Shown here piece after piece: positions 9,253 through 18,091 of a stretch of DNA of 64,000 nt. This DNA is from Gracilibacillus halotolerans (GTDB taxonomy: Bacteria; Bacillota; Bacilli; Bacillales; Amphibacillaceae), in the NCBI RefSeq assembly GCF_014206945.1, contig NZ_JACHON010000004.1, positions 141,209 through 205,208 on the forward strand. The letters are read 5' to 3'. The translations under genes were made by a program, and so were the position numbers. The notes beneath the pieces are model-generated. The model was not told the origin of the DNA. It was given only the letters and a program-made list of their open reading frames with translations, and made no database searches. The stretch's first letter is position 1. Each line of letters begins with the position of its first letter.

Positions 9253-9603
9253 CTAACAGCAGTCGATACGTTTTCCTTGTTCCTTCAGTTGCTCTAATTT
9301 TTCTTGCTGACTCGGCAATTGTTGGAGAATTGATTGAACAAAAGGATAACATGGTGCATCCTTATTCAATGAGTAAAAAACCCATTGTCCTCTCTTCTCC
9401 TCTTGCACAATGTCTAACTCTCTTAATCTTTTCAAATGTTGGCTAATTGCTGGTTGCGTAATATCAAACATAGCAACAAATTCACATACACAGCAAGCAC
9501 CGTTTTCCATTACTTTTAACATGGTTAGTCGGGTAGTATCTCCAAACAGTTTCAAAATACTTGCAGCCTGATCTAACGTTACGTGAGATTTCGTTAAACT
9601 CAT
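9253..9603 (-). CDS. arsR: ArsR/SmtB family arsenic-responsive repressor
   Basis: A 116-residue winged-helix repressor that leaves DNA on binding arsenite or antimonite. Metal-site cysteines C37, C38 and C40 (ACCVCEF) sit at the alpha3 position, and [19 protein letters not shown] is the recognition helix region. A second cysteine pair closes the protein (RIDCC), which may add a metal contact. GGAGGGG lies ahead of the ATG. It is the first gene of arsRBC and has a near-consensus promoter with an inverted-repeat operator just upstream. Confidence 0.95.
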   Translation of the reverse strand: MSLTKSHVTLDQAASILKLFGDTTRLTMLKVMENGACCVCEFVAMFDITQPAISQHLKRLRELDIVQEEKRGQWVFYSLNKDAPCYPFVQSILQQLPSQQEKLEQLKEQGKRIDCC

Positions 9604-9617
9604 TCATTTCCCCTCCA

Positions 9618-9639
9618 TATATAAGCAAAGACTTATATA
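9618..9639. promoter_or_regulatory. Probable ArsR operator
   Basis: TATATAAG at 9618-9625 and CTTATATA at 9632-9639 form an inverted repeat with a six-base spacer between the arsR promoter and start codon. This is the size and position expected of an ArsR dimer site. A further direct ATATAAGC copy overlaps the right arm. Confidence 0.65.
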
Positions 9640-9652
9640 AGCGAATGGTTAT

Positions 9653-9681
9653 ATTATAGAAACACCTATTTATTTTGTCAA
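9653..9681 (-). promoter_or_regulatory. Sigma-A promoter of the arsRBC operon
   Basis: The minus strand has TTGACA (9681-9676), 17 bases, then TATAAT (9658-9653): a perfect vegetative promoter. The operator lies just downstream of the -10, so a bound repressor would block initiation. Confidence 0.85.
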
Positions 9682-9697
9682 CATCAGGAACTTAAAC

Positions 9698-9732
9698 AAA
9701 AAAGACACCTTACTTCTCAGTAAGATGCCACT
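9698..9732 (-). terminator. Terminator of the yrrT-luxS-mccA-mccB operon
   Basis: On the minus strand a stem of GGCATCTTACT with AGTAAGGTGTC is followed by a run of six T. It starts 14 bases after the mccB stop codon. Confidence 0.85.
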
Positions 9733-9743
9733 TTTGTTAATTA

Positions 9744-10877
9744 TTAAGACAATCCTTTTTCTAAATCTGCAATTAAATCTTCTACATCTTCAATTCCTAC
9801 TGATAAACGAATTAAGCCGTCCGTAATTCCTAATTCCTCTCTTCGATCTTTTGGAATTGATGCGTGAGTCATACGAGCAGGAATCGAGATTAAACTTTCT
9901 ACCGCTCCAAGACTTTCAGCAAGGGTGAAATACTGGACGTTACGCAAGATTTCATCTGCTTTTTCACCACTACCTGCATCAAAGGAAATCATTCCACCAA
10001 AGCCTGCAGATTGTTGCTTCGTTAATTCATGCCCTGGATGATTTTCTAATCCAGGATAATACACTTTTTTCACTTGTGGATGATCACTCAAGAATTCAGC
10101 TATTTCAAGCGAGTTTTTCTCAATAGCTTCCATACGTAAACCTAATGTTTTAATCCCACGTAATAATAACCAAGAATCTTGTGGTCCAAGAACAGCACCA
10201 ACAGAGTTCTGGATAAAGTGAATATCTTCTCCTAATTGATCGTCCTTCACAGCGACGAGTCCACTAACTACATCACTATGCCCACCAATATACTTCGTTG
10301 CACTGTGTAAAACAATATCTGCACCAAAGTCTAATGGATTTTGCCAATATGGTGTAGCAAATGTATTATCGACAACGAGTAATAAATCATGCTTATCGGC
10401 AATCTCTTTCATCTTCTTTAAATCCGTTACTTTTAACAATGGGTTCGTTGGTGTTTCAATATAAAGCATTTTCGTATTCGGTTTAACCGCATTTTCTACT
10501 TCTTCCGGGTTACTCGTATCTACAAAGTCATGAGATAAATCCATGCGATTCAATACTTTGGTTGCTAAACGGTATGTTCCACCATATACATCATCTGTTA
10601 ACACGATATGGTCGCCTGCTTTTAGTAGCATCATAATCGACGTGATAGCTGCCATACCTGATGCAAATGCAAAACCTCTCGTACCATTCTCAATTTCGGC
10701 AACTACAGTTTCTAACGCATGCCTTGTTGGATTACCTGTACGTGAATATTCATATCCAGTATGCTTTCCAGCCTCTGGCTGCTTGTACGTACTTACTTGA
10801 TAAATCGGAACTGAAACTGCCCCTGTTTGTTTATCACCTGTTATTCCACTATGGACCATTTTTGTTTTGCGTTTCAT
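9744..10877 (-). CDS. mccB: Cystathionine gamma-lyase / homocysteine gamma-lyase
   Basis: A 377-residue PLP enzyme of the Cys/Met metabolism family. It cleaves cystathionine to cysteine, completing methionine-to-cysteine conversion. The PLP lysine is K195 (SATKYIGGH). YEYSRTGNPTR and ASGMAAI form the cofactor site, DNTFATPY carries the PLP-pyridine Asp, and SLGAVESLISIPA is the C-terminal substrate loop. It directly follows the cystathionine synthase gene with a 14-base gap and has a GGAGGGA ribosome site. MetC (beta-lyase) is a close relative; operon context favours MccB. Confidence 0.92.
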   Translation of the reverse strand: MKRKTKMVHSGITGDKQTGAVSVPIYQVSTYKQPEAGKHTGYEYSRTGNPTRHALETVVAEIENGTRGFAFASGMAAITSIMMLLKAGDHIVLTDDVYGGTYRLATKVLNRMDLSHDFVDTSNPEEVENAVKPNTKMLYIETPTNPLLKVTDLKKMKEIADKHDLLLVVDNTFATPYWQNPLDFGADIVLHSATKYIGGHSDVVSGLVAVKDDQLGEDIHFIQNSVGAVLGPQDSWLLLRGIKTLGLRMEAIEKNSLEIAEFLSDHPQVKKVYYPGLENHPGHELTKQQSAGFGGMISFDAGSGEKADEILRNVQYFTLAESLGAVESLISIPARMTHASIPKDRREELGITDGLIRLSVGIEDVEDLIADLEKGLS

Positions 10878-10891
10878 TCTATCCCTCCGTT

Positions 10892-11815
10892 CTATTCATC
10901 AAACGTATAAATTTCCTTGCTCAAATAACGTTCACTTGAATCAGGAAAAATCGTTACAATATTCGTCCCTGGTTTTGCTATTTCCGATTCCCTAAGTGCT
11001 GCACACATGGCAGAACCTGAGGATGAACCGACTAATAGACCTTCTTTTTTAGCCAATTGTTTTACCATATCAAAAGCATCGTCATCCAATATCGTGTGAA
11101 TCGAATCGAAATAATTGGTGTCCATATATTCCGGCAAAAATTCCATGCCAATACCTTCTGTCCGATGTGGTCCTGCTTCTCCACCAGCAATAATTGACCC
11201 TTCTGGTTCCACGATAACTGTCTTAATCTGCTGATTTTGTTCTTTTAAATAGCGAGCCGTTCCCATGAAAGTACCACCAGTTCCAGCTCCAGCAACAAAG
11301 ATAGATACATCCCCTTTAAGATCTTTATAAATCTCAGGTCCAAGGGTGTCATAATACGTTTTAGGATTAGCTGGATTAGCGAATTGCTGTGGTGAGAAGC
11401 TATTTGGAATCTCATCTAACAGCTCGTTCACCTTTTCAATAGCACCTTTCATCCCTTCAGATCGAGGAGTATGAACAATTTTTGCTCCAAGTGCCTTCAT
11501 TAATTGCTGTTTTTCTTGCGAGAAATGCTCTGGCACACAAAAAATAACATTTATATCACGATTAACAGCAGCTAATGCTAATCCAATTCCAGTGTTTCCC
11601 GCAGTAGGCTCAATAATCGTGCCCCCAGCTTGTAGCTTTCCAGATTGAATTGCATCTTCAATCAACGAAACACCTAGACGATCCTTAATACTACCACCGG
11701 GATTTAAAAATTCTAACTTAGCAAAAAGACGTACACCATTTGGGAGCTCAAAATTTGTAAGCTCCATTAATGGTGTACTTCCAATTAATTGTTGAATGTT
11801 CAGATAGATTGGCAC
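10892..11815 (-). CDS. mccA: O-acetylserine-dependent cystathionine beta-synthase
   Basis: A 307-residue PLP enzyme of the cysteine synthase fold. It condenses homocysteine with O-acetylserine to cystathionine. K44 in NPGGSIKDRLG is the Schiff-base lysine, PTAGNTGIG binds the substrate carboxylate, GAGTGGTF holds the PLP phosphate and SSGSAM the pyridine nitrogen. It has no CBS or heme domain. The start is a GTG at 11815 behind AGAGGGA at slightly short spacing, and no better in-frame start is near. A plain cysteine synthase is the alternative; the neighbour mccB decides for MccA. Confidence 0.9.
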   Translation of the reverse strand: MPIYLNIQQLIGSTPLMELTNFELPNGVRLFAKLEFLNPGGSIKDRLGVSLIEDAIQSGKLQAGGTIIEPTAGNTGIGLALAAVNRDINVIFCVPEHFSQEKQQLMKALGAKIVHTPRSEGMKGAIEKVNELLDEIPNSFSPQQFANPANPKTYYDTLGPEIYKDLKGDVSIFVAGAGTGGTFMGTARYLKEQNQQIKTVIVEPEGSIIAGGEAGPHRTEGIGMEFLPEYMDTNYFDSIHTILDDDAFDMVKQLAKKEGLLVGSSSGSAMCAALRESEIAKPGTNIVTIFPDSSERYLSKEIYTFDE

Positions 11816-11827
11816 ATTATCCCTCTT

Positions 11828-12295
11828 TTACTCAGCGAAAACGATATGCCATTCGTCTTTACCAGCTAGCATACTTTTCGCAATTTCTTTCGCGCCTTCT
11901 AGACTATGATTCGCAGCCCAGCCACACTGAACCTCGTTACATGCTGGAACCTCTGTAGCATTTATAACATCATTTAATGTTTTTTCTAACGCTACTTTCA
12001 CATCATCGAAGCTATCATTATTTAACACGGATAAATAAAAGCCTGTCTGGCAGCCCATTGGACTAATATCCAACACATTGTCGATATGGTTACGGATATT
12101 TTCTGCCATAAGATGCTCGATAGAATGTAGTCCATCCATTGGCATATGCTCTTTATTCGGTTGCTTGAATCTCAAGTCATATTTATAAACTTTGTCTCCA
12201 TTTTCCCCAGTTGTAACTCCAACAAGGCGGATATAAGGTGATTTTACTTTTGTATGATCTAAATTAAAGCTTTCTACGTTCATTTTTTTAACCAT
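11828..12295 (-). CDS. luxS: S-ribosylhomocysteine lyase (autoinducer-2 synthesis)
   Basis: A 155-residue LuxS that converts S-ribosylhomocysteine to homocysteine and DPD, the AI-2 precursor. The metal ligands H57, H61 (HSIEH) and C124 (VQCGW), the catalytic C82 (GCQTG) and E60 are all present. Full length. It follows yrrT by 13 bases, with a GGAGGA ribosome site, and precedes mccA. Its product homocysteine is the substrate of MccA, so the gene order follows the flow of metabolites. In B. subtilis luxS lies elsewhere and mtnN occupies this slot. Confidence 0.97.
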   Translation of the reverse strand: MVKKMNVESFNLDHTKVKSPYIRLVGVTTGENGDKVYKYDLRFKQPNKEHMPMDGLHSIEHLMAENIRNHIDNVLDISPMGCQTGFYLSVLNNDSFDDVKVALEKTLNDVINATEVPACNEVQCGWAANHSLEGAKEIAKSMLAGKDEWHIVFAE

Positions 12296-12308
12296 TACTA
12301 GTTCCTCC

Positions 12309-12947
12309 TCACTGTTTTTCAGCTACAAACAACCATACAAACTTGTTTAATTGCTTTGCTTCGAAACGGAAGCCACTTCGTTCAAACATTGCTCGTAAAT
12401 CTTCTAAAAGTGGATAATATTCTGTTTGAAGATCATGCAATAAGTCCGTATAGCCTTTCGTTTTTGCTTCTTCATGAATATCTTGCTTTGTTTTCTCAGT
12501 TTCATAGACAGTATCTGCGAAAATAACTTTTCCATTCGGTACGAGTACATCATGAAACTTTTGAATGGCTTGTTCTTTTTCTTCATCTTTTAAATGATGA
12601 AAAGCATACGTACTAACAATGCTATTTATCTCCGTGGCAGGAATCGGGAAATTCAAAAAGTCTCCTTCTTCTATCGATAATTCAGGAAACTTCTCTTGTG
12701 CAATTTCTCGCATTGGATTGGATGGTTCAATACCAAATACTTGAAGATTTTTCTGAACTAACTTTTCAGATAAATTTCCAGTACCTACACCAAACTCCAG
12801 CACATTTCCTTCCGCTACATTCGCCACTGTATCTAATATTGTATCATATTTATCAAAGACATCTCTATACTGTGGATCTTCTCCTGCAACTGCTTCATCG
12901 TAGGAAGATGCCCACTCTTCAAAAACATCTAAAAACTCTCTCCCCAT
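12309..12947 (-). CDS. yrrT: SAM-dependent methyltransferase YrrT
   Basis: A 212-residue class I methyltransferase. Motif I is LEFGVGTGN at about residues 50-58, followed by an acidic IEPS and GDFLNFP. It matches YrrT, first gene of the B. subtilis methionine-to-cysteine operon. A GTG at 12962 is also open, but GGAGG lies eight bases before the ATG at 12947, which I prefer. It is the promoter-proximal gene of yrrT-luxS-mccA-mccB. By consuming SAM it would feed the SAH to homocysteine branch; its methyl acceptor is not known. Confidence 0.88.
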   Translation of the reverse strand: MGREFLDVFEEWASSYDEAVAGEDPQYRDVFDKYDTILDTVANVAEGNVLEFGVGTGNLSEKLVQKNLQVFGIEPSNPMREIAQEKFPELSIEEGDFLNFPIPATEINSIVSTYAFHHLKDEEKEQAIQKFHDVLVPNGKVIFADTVYETEKTKQDIHEEAKTKGYTDLLHDLQTEYYPLLEDLRAMFERSGFRFEAKQLNKFVWLFVAEKQ

Positions 12948-13011
12948 TAGCCTCTCCTCCACACCTTTTTAAAACAAAGTAAGTTACTATGTTTTGTCGG
13001 ATTTGTGTAAT

Positions 13012-13040
13012 ACTATAGCATAGTTTATAACCTAACGCAA
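13012..13040 (-). promoter_or_regulatory. Sigma-A promoter of the yrrT operon
   Basis: On the minus strand TTGCGT (13040-13035), 17 bases, TATAGT (13017-13012). ACTATG at 12983-12990 and CATAGT around 13019-13024 form dyad-like sequences near the start region that could bind a repressor such as CymR; that is only a suggestion. No S-box or T-box leader is visible. Confidence 0.65.
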
Positions 13041-13090
13041 TGTGACAGGTTTGGGTAGAAGTTTTTAAAAAGCACAGCAAAACTACTTTA

Positions 13091-13126
13091 AAACCCTATA
13101 AGTCGAATGACTTATAGGGTTTGCAT
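13091..13126 (-). terminator. Perfect palindromic terminator of the YhcN-like gene
   Basis: AAACCCTATAAGTC, GAAT loop, GACTTATAGGGTTT: a perfect 14-bp stem, ten bases beyond the lipoprotein stop, followed on the minus strand by a short T run. Confidence 0.75.
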
Positions 13127-13132
13127 TTACTA

Positions 13133-13873
13133 TTATTGATTTGTCGTTTCTTGATTCGGGAATACTCGCTCAATCATGTTTCCAATTTGGTCGAAAAAGC
13201 CACGAACTGGTCTTTCATCTAAATCATTAACATAATTATCTGTTAAATCAAAGAAATCTGGGTTCGTAGTAATATACACATTATCAATATCGTTCTCAAC
13301 TGATTTTACAGCTTGTGTAATTTTCTTTTTCGTATCATCCGATAAATCTTCATCATCTTTATCCCATGTTGCCGCTACATACGCATTATTATCTGTAGTC
13401 AGTACATAGACATTGTTGACCTCAGATACTTCTTGCTTAATACGATCAGCTGCCTTCTCTGCAACGTCGTAATTGTTTTCGTTTTGATTTTGATTGTTAT
13501 TTTCTCCGGTATTTCGTTGGTTGTTATTTTCCCCCGTATTTCCCTGGTTACCATTACGGTTTTGATCTACATCTCGATTACCAGTATCCATACGAGTATC
13601 GGGCTGTCTCTGAGTGTTCATAGGTGGATAATTTGTCTCTGCCGGAGTTCTTCCATCTCTTGCACCGTGATCGTCTGACTGAATGCCAGAACCTCTCGGT
13701 GTACTAAAACGATCTATACCTGGATCATTATTTTGATGGTCGTAACGAACAGGTCTGGTATTCATATTGTCATTACCATCACGTTGACCTAAATCATTGT
13801 CATTCGTATTACACGCTGTTAAGGCAAGCGTTCCTGCTAAAATAGAGGTTAGAACTACCTTACTCCATTTCAT
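13133..13873 (-). CDS. YhcN/YlaJ family sporulation lipoprotein
   Basis: A 246-residue secreted lipoprotein. The signal peptide ends LTAC with the lipid cysteine at residue 21. Residues 22-135 are low-complexity Asn/Asp/Gly/Arg-rich, including a repeated NNQRNTGEN motif. The C-terminal part from about 135 is the conserved YhcN/YlaJ domain (AEKAADRIKQEVSEVNNVYVLTTDNNAYVA, later VKSVENDIDNVYITTNPDFFDL). In B. subtilis such proteins are in the spore inner membrane and aid germination or outgrowth. It is monocistronic, with a perfect palindromic terminator. The Asn-rich spacer is longer than in YhcN as I remember it. Confidence 0.88.
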   Translation of the reverse strand: MKWSKVVLTSILAGTLALTACNTNDNDLGQRDGNDNMNTRPVRYDHQNNDPGIDRFSTPRGSGIQSDDHGARDGRTPAETNYPPMNTQRQPDTRMDTGNRDVDQNRNGNQGNTGENNNQRNTGENNNQNQNENNYDVAEKAADRIKQEVSEVNNVYVLTTDNNAYVAATWDKDDEDLSDDTKKKITQAVKSVENDIDNVYITTNPDFFDLTDNYVNDLDERPVRGFFDQIGNMIERVFPNQETTNQ

Positions 13874-14043
13874 AATAATACCCTCCTTTCTATCTCACTT
13901 ATAGTTTGGAGATAATAAAGAAAGATATCCTTATAAAGATTTGGAAACTTCACCAAAAACATGGGCGGTTTACTTTTGACATTTAGATAACACTATATAT
14001 ACCTGCTCCCTCAACACTGTATAGGAAAAGGGGGAATAAGGAC

Positions 14044-14262
14044 ATGTTAGACTATGATAAAGCATTACACTACACCTTATGGGGGCACTGGGATGATCTC
14101 TTGGTCCTTATGATTCGTACCAAAGACGATTTATTAGCCAAAAGGATAGAGAATTTTCTTTATTCTTATCATTTCCCAAAAAATGAAGATAAATTAATGC
14201 AATCACACGATGATTTATTACGATATATCGACCATGCCTCAGATAGCATCAAATGGTCTTGA
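14044..14262 (+). CDS. yhdB: Small YhdB-like protein
   Basis: A 72-residue soluble protein (DYDKALHYTLWGHWDDLLVLMIRTKDDLLAKRIENFL) that matches my memory of B. subtilis YhdB. The function is unknown. It is acidic and probably all-helical. AAAAGGGGGAA precedes the ATG. It converges with rsgI, and its stop codon lies inside the left arm of the shared terminator hairpin. Confidence 0.72.
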   Translation: MLDYDKALHYTLWGHWDDLLVLMIRTKDDLLAKRIENFLYSYHFPKNEDKLMQSHDDLLRYIDHASDSIKWS

Positions 14263-14288
14263 CATTTAATCGTCAAGACCATTTTTAT
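14251..14288. terminator. Bidirectional terminator between yhdB and rsgI
   Basis: AAATGGTCTTGAC (14251-14263) pairs with GTCAAGACCATTT (14272-14284), followed by T-rich sequence on the plus strand. The stop codon of yhdB lies within one arm, and the rsgI stop lies in the loop. Confidence 0.9.
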
Positions 14289-15363
14289 CAATTTGCTCAC
14301 TTTCTTCATGAACCTCTTCTTTTTCACTTATCGCTTCATCAGGCTCTTTAGGACCCTCATCCCCTTCAATTTGGCTCTCTACCCAACCCGGTGGTCCATT
14401 GCTTCCGTTAGGTTGTTTATTTTCTAATCCTGGAGGAGACTTTTTATTATTATCCGGCTTATTTAGTGCTTTGCCCTCGTTCTTCGAGGAATTTCTATTC
14501 TCTACTCGTTCTTTAGCTCGATCATTCGCTTGTTCCGGAAGCTCTTTCTTCTCTTTATTTCCATGACTCTTCTGCTCTTCAGAAGCATTGTCTTCTTTAG
14601 GCATTTCAACGTTTGATTCTTTGTTTTCTTCTACACTGTTTGACGAATCTTCCTTATTATTAAAAAATTGAGTTATTAGTGCTTGATTCATTTCGTCAAC
14701 AGTTAAATCCTCTTCCTGTGTATCTGATATTTCTGCCAATGTTTCATGAGCAATAATATTCATGGAAACTTCTTGTTCTTCCGCTTTTATTCTCCACTCT
14801 TCTGCAGCCTGGTATACGGTACCTCGGAAGCCTAACTCTTCAATCCGCTCATTCAATACGTTCGTAACGGGATCACTTTCATTTTCCACATCCGTGTAAC
14901 TCACTGCAACTAAAATCGGAGCATCTTCCTCAACACGAAAATTTGTCTTTGCGTACATGAGAATGCTCGTTGTGATTTCTTCTAATGACTTTTCCTCAAG
15001 TTCCAAATCATGCAAAACTTGTTGACCATCTTCATTGTTTGCCTTTATCTCTAATACCTGATAATTCTTATCTACTGTTACATTTAAACTTGGATTAATA
15101 TCAATACTAATAACAGCATACACTTTATCATTTGCAAGCCAGAGATATAAAGGACTAATCATCAATATGAGTAATGCAATAACAGGAATCATTGCTATTT
15201 TTGGAAGTCGAATCAATGCTTTTTTTCTTTTCGTAATTTCTTCAAATAGCACATCTTCCCCAATTTGCTTCTCATGTATTGGTTTCGCTTTGTAGAATAC
15301 CCCATCCTTTGCAAGTACGATTGTGTACCTCCTTCGGTGTTCTACAATTAAACCTTTTTTCAC
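14266..15363 (-). CDS. rsgI: Anti-sigma-I factor RsgI
   Basis: A 365-residue single-pass membrane anti-sigma factor. The RsgI N-terminal domain (residues 1-50; GLIVEHRRRYTIVLAKDGVFYKAK) would bind SigI in the cytoplasm. TM about 57-75. The extracytoplasmic domain carries the family signature ISIDINPSLNVTVDKNYQVL. Residues about 230-365 are disordered, rich in Glu/Lys/Asn and later Pro/Gly. The start is a GTG overlapping the sigI stop by one base (TAGTG), indicating translational coupling. In B. subtilis the pair answers heat and envelope stress; clostridial RsgI versions sense polysaccharide, but no carbohydrate-binding module is seen here. Confidence 0.93.
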   Translation of the reverse strand: MKKGLIVEHRRRYTIVLAKDGVFYKAKPIHEKQIGEDVLFEEITKRKKALIRLPKIAMIPVIALLILMISPLYLWLANDKVYAVISIDINPSLNVTVDKNYQVLEIKANNEDGQQVLHDLELEEKSLEEITTSILMYAKTNFRVEEDAPILVAVSYTDVENESDPVTNVLNERIEELGFRGTVYQAAEEWRIKAEEQEVSMNIIAHETLAEISDTQEEDLTVDEMNQALITQFFNNKEDSSNSVEENKESNVEMPKEDNASEEQKSHGNKEKKELPEQANDRAKERVENRNSSKNEGKALNKPDNNKKSPPGLENKQPNGSNGPPGWVESQIEGDEGPKEPDEAISEKEEVHEESEQIDKNGLDD

Positions 15364-16094
15364 TATTTCACACCCTCTATATATTCTCGTAGGTAATCAT
15401 AATCACCTTCTAAAATAATAAAAATGGTTAAAATATACTTACGGTTACGCTCCAATGTCTTTTTACTAACAGGAACTAACTTCAGCAATTTTTTAATTGG
15501 AAGTCGTTTCTTTTTTAGGACATACGCTTTTAACTCTTCATCATTTAATAATTGCTTCGCTGCAAACATAGCAGACTGTCTCGCATCTTTATGCTTAGGA
15601 GCAATTTCTGTCAATTCTTCAAACGAGATTTTATATTCTCTTAATTCAGCCGATAATTGCAAAATTTCTTGCTTTCTTAACCATGATTCTTGATTTAACG
15701 CATGAATTTTTCTAGCTTCTGAAACCATAATTGGATTATCTGTTAATTCGGCATCATCTTCGTGTTGATCCAAGTATGTACGTACTTTTTGACGATTTTC
15801 TTTTCGTAAATAATCAATGACTTTCCGCTTTACGATAACTTGCGCAAATGTTAAAAATGAAGCACCCTTTTCTCGTGAATACAGATGTATAGCATCGTGA
15901 AATGCAATCATTCCGACACTAAATTCATCTTGGTCTTTACTCACATATCGTTTACACACTTCTGATACACATTTTGCTATAAAAGGCTGATATGACAGTA
16001 TTAATTCGTTTACGAGTTCCGTATCACCCCGCTGTGCGAGTTCTATTTGATCTTCTAATGTAAATTCGTATTGTTGTAACTGGCTGTTCATCAT
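15363..16094 (-). CDS. sigI: RNA polymerase sigma factor SigI
   Basis: A 243-residue sigma-70-related factor of the SigI type. Region 2 is at residues about 35-100 (FIAKCVSEVCKRYVSKDQDEFSVGMIAFHDAIHLYSREKGASFLTFAQVIVKRKVIDYLRKE). The C-terminal SigI-specific helix-turn-helix includes LPIKKLLKLVPVSKKTLERNRKYI and ends IILEGDYDYLREYIEG. The length is typical. It is the first gene of sigI-rsgI and likely autoregulated, although I could not pick out a sigma-I promoter. The ribosome site is weak (GGTGA), which may limit synthesis relative to the anti-sigma. Confidence 0.94.
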   Translation of the reverse strand: MMNSQLQQYEFTLEDQIELAQRGDTELVNELILSYQPFIAKCVSEVCKRYVSKDQDEFSVGMIAFHDAIHLYSREKGASFLTFAQVIVKRKVIDYLRKENRQKVRTYLDQHEDDAELTDNPIMVSEARKIHALNQESWLRKQEILQLSAELREYKISFEELTEIAPKHKDARQSAMFAAKQLLNDEELKAYVLKKKRLPIKKLLKLVPVSKKTLERNRKYILTIFIILEGDYDYLREYIEGVK

Positions 16095-16482
16095 ATTGAA
16101 TCACCGCCATTACTAATATTCTTCGTTGTTATTCTATTATTTTTGACTGTATACGTATAATCTATATTTAAAATCCTCATGATTTCACCATCTTTTTTTA
16201 ATCAATCACTACTCATCGTACTAAAAGTGAACCTTGATTATCTACCATATTCGTATTACAAAAGATTAAGTTTCCTTGTCGAAATATAGCTACTTTTGAC
16301 TATAATGAATCTTAATACCTACATACATGCAGTTTTATTTAAAAATAATTGTTACTAATCGTTAAAAATATACGACGACTAAAATATTTGCAACATGGTA
16401 GATGAACAAGAGAAGTGTTAGCAAAAATATTGCAGAGAGAAAAATTCAGTTATAATGGCACTTCACTGTGAAAGTTCTCACA
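16095..16482. other. Gene-free AT-rich interval between the membrane protease and sigI
   Basis: About 390 bases with no credible ORF. It holds the upstream region of sigI and, near 16461-16474, a short CTTCAC/GTGAAG dyad just past the protease stop that may be a weak terminator. No clear riboswitch or consensus promoter was found. Confidence 0.5.
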
Positions 16483-17310
16483 TTAATAACCGTGCTGGTT
16501 TCTATCATGAAAATAGTCAATTGGTACAGCTAAACCAACTTTGCCTTTTTCGGTATTTCTTTGTGTCGCAAAAATTACAGCAACTACCTGACCTTCTTCG
16601 TTAATAACAGGTGAACCACTATTACCTCGGTATACCGGAGCTTCTAGCATATAAACAGGAACATCCCAGCTAGATAATTGCGTTGTTCCAACGATGTAAC
16701 CTTTATTTGCAATTCCGTTAAAACGAAGTGGGTTACCAATAAAAATTACTTTTTCTTTTTCACTGATTGACGAGTTACTTGCCAAAGGTAAATAGGTAAG
16801 ATCTTTTGCATCTATTTTCAGAAGGGCTAAGTCAATTTCTGGATAAGCCTCTACTAACTCTGCCTGATATAAGCCGTCATCCTGAATTGCTACGGTTATA
16901 CTCCATTGGTCTTCTACCACATGATGATTCGTTAATACATAGCCATCAGTAGATATAATAAAGCCTGTTCCTTTATTATCTTGACCTTCAATGACTACTA
17001 CTGATTGACGATAATAGGCTACTTCTTCATCTTGAAGTAACGAAGCAGATGTCTTCAAAAACTGAATAGCAGGTATCGAAAATGTATTTGGAATTAATGC
17101 AATGACTTGAATAAACATTGCAATTGCTATAAACCAAATAAAAACTTTCGTTAGAGGTCGACGTTTTTTTACAACTTGCTTATCCTCTTTTTCTTGTTCT
17201 TGCTTTTCTTGTAGCTTTCTTTTTTCTTCTTGCACGAGCTCATACATTTCTTCTGGTTCAATATCTTCATATAAATCTTCATCGATAATATCCCAGTCTT
17301 TATCCCGCAT
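16483..17310 (-). CDS. Membrane-anchored trypsin-like serine protease (S1C, no PDZ)
   Basis: A 275-residue HtrA-like protease. A highly charged acidic cytoplasmic N-terminus (about 50 residues) precedes one TM (about 56-73), so the protease domain faces outside. Catalytic triad: H130 (TNHHVV), D160 (EIDLALL), S231 (GNSGSP). FIISTDGYVLTNHHVVED and FIGNPLRFNGIANKGYIVG are typical of DegP-type folds. There is no PDZ domain, unlike HtrA/YyxA. GAGGTGG supports the ATG at 17310; the upstream TTG at 17322 lies within that ribosome site. The role is probably envelope protein quality control or signalling cleavage; the substrate is unknown. Confidence 0.9.
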   Translation of the reverse strand: MRDKDWDIIDEDLYEDIEPEEMYELVQEEKRKLQEKQEQEKEDKQVVKKRRPLTKVFIWFIAIAMFIQVIALIPNTFSIPAIQFLKTSASLLQDEEVAYYRQSVVVIEGQDNKGTGFIISTDGYVLTNHHVVEDQWSITVAIQDDGLYQAELVEAYPEIDLALLKIDAKDLTYLPLASNSSISEKEKVIFIGNPLRFNGIANKGYIVGTTQLSSWDVPVYMLEAPVYRGNSGSPVINEEGQVVAVIFATQRNTEKGKVGLAVPIDYFHDRNQHGY

Positions 17311-17418
17311 AAGCCACCTCAAAAACTAATTTGTTTTATTATACCATGATTAAAATTTGATGAAATGTTAAATGTCTCTTATTATTAAATTTATACATAT
17401 TTAACGGAGGAGTGTACT

Positions 17419-17973
17419 ATGCTGCTTAATCAAATTTTAGAATTTAATGAAAACTTTGTGAAAAACAAACAATACGAAGGCTTTCAAACAGATAGATTCC
17501 CAAATAAACGTGCTGTTATTTTTACGTGTATGGATAACCGACTTGTTGATTTAATGCCGAGAGCTCTCAATTTGCAAAACGGCGATGTGAAGATGGTTAA
17601 AAACGCAGGTGCTATGATTACGAATCATTATGATAGTACAATGAAAAGCATCCTCGTTGCTGTCTATAATTTGAAGGCAGATGAAATATTTGTCATCTCG
17701 CACCACGATTGTGGTATGTCCAATTTTCAAATGGATAATTTTATGGATTTAGTAAAAGAACGAGGAGTTAGTGAAGAAACAATTGCAAACCTAGAAAAAG
17801 ATCCTAAGGAATGGATGGAAGGCTTTGTCGATGTTCGAACAAATGTGAAGGAATCCGTAGACATGATAAAGAGCCATCCGTTGCTACCAGATGATGTAGT
17901 CGTACATGGATTAGTGATAGATCCCGCAACTGGTGAGCTGGAACTAGTAGAAAGAGGTTATGAATCGGAATAA
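17419..17973 (+). CDS. ytiB: Beta-class carbonic anhydrase, YtiB-like
   Basis: A 184-residue zinc enzyme that would hydrate CO2 to bicarbonate. Zinc ligands C37 (TCMDNRL), H95 and C98 (SHHDCG) and the Asp-Arg dyad D39/R41 are present. The sequence ends in the typical VHGLVIDPATGELELV. Length and motifs fit B. subtilis YtiB. ACGGAGGAG precedes the ATG. It stands alone, followed by a long hairpin. Cab-type beta anhydrases of this group are short and lack the N-terminal extension of plant forms, as here. Confidence 0.92.
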   Translation: MLLNQILEFNENFVKNKQYEGFQTDRFPNKRAVIFTCMDNRLVDLMPRALNLQNGDVKMVKNAGAMITNHYDSTMKSILVAVYNLKADEIFVISHHDCGMSNFQMDNFMDLVKERGVSEETIANLEKDPKEWMEGFVDVRTNVKESVDMIKSHPLLPDDVVVHGLVIDPATGELELVERGYESE

Positions 17974-18008
17974 TGAAAGCGCCTGGGGCATATTTATCAA
18001 TTCATACT

Positions 18009-18045
18009 ATAACCCGAACGATTCATTAGAATCTGTTCGGGTTAT
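18009..18045 (+). terminator. Hairpin downstream of ytiB
   Basis: ATAACCCGAAC (18009-18019) pairs perfectly with GTTCGGGTTAT (18035-18045), and the loop itself contains GATTC/GAATC. The trailing sequence is AT-rich but lacks a clean T run, so termination may be partial. Confidence 0.6.
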
Positions 18046-18091
18046 ATGCATTTATAATTACTTCGCTAAAACACTTCGCTTTTACCCATAG

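Noticed and set aside
12948..13132. S-box or T-box leader before the sulfur operon
   Set aside because: The interval is too short and shows none of the conserved S-box or T-box elements, only a promoter and weak dyads.
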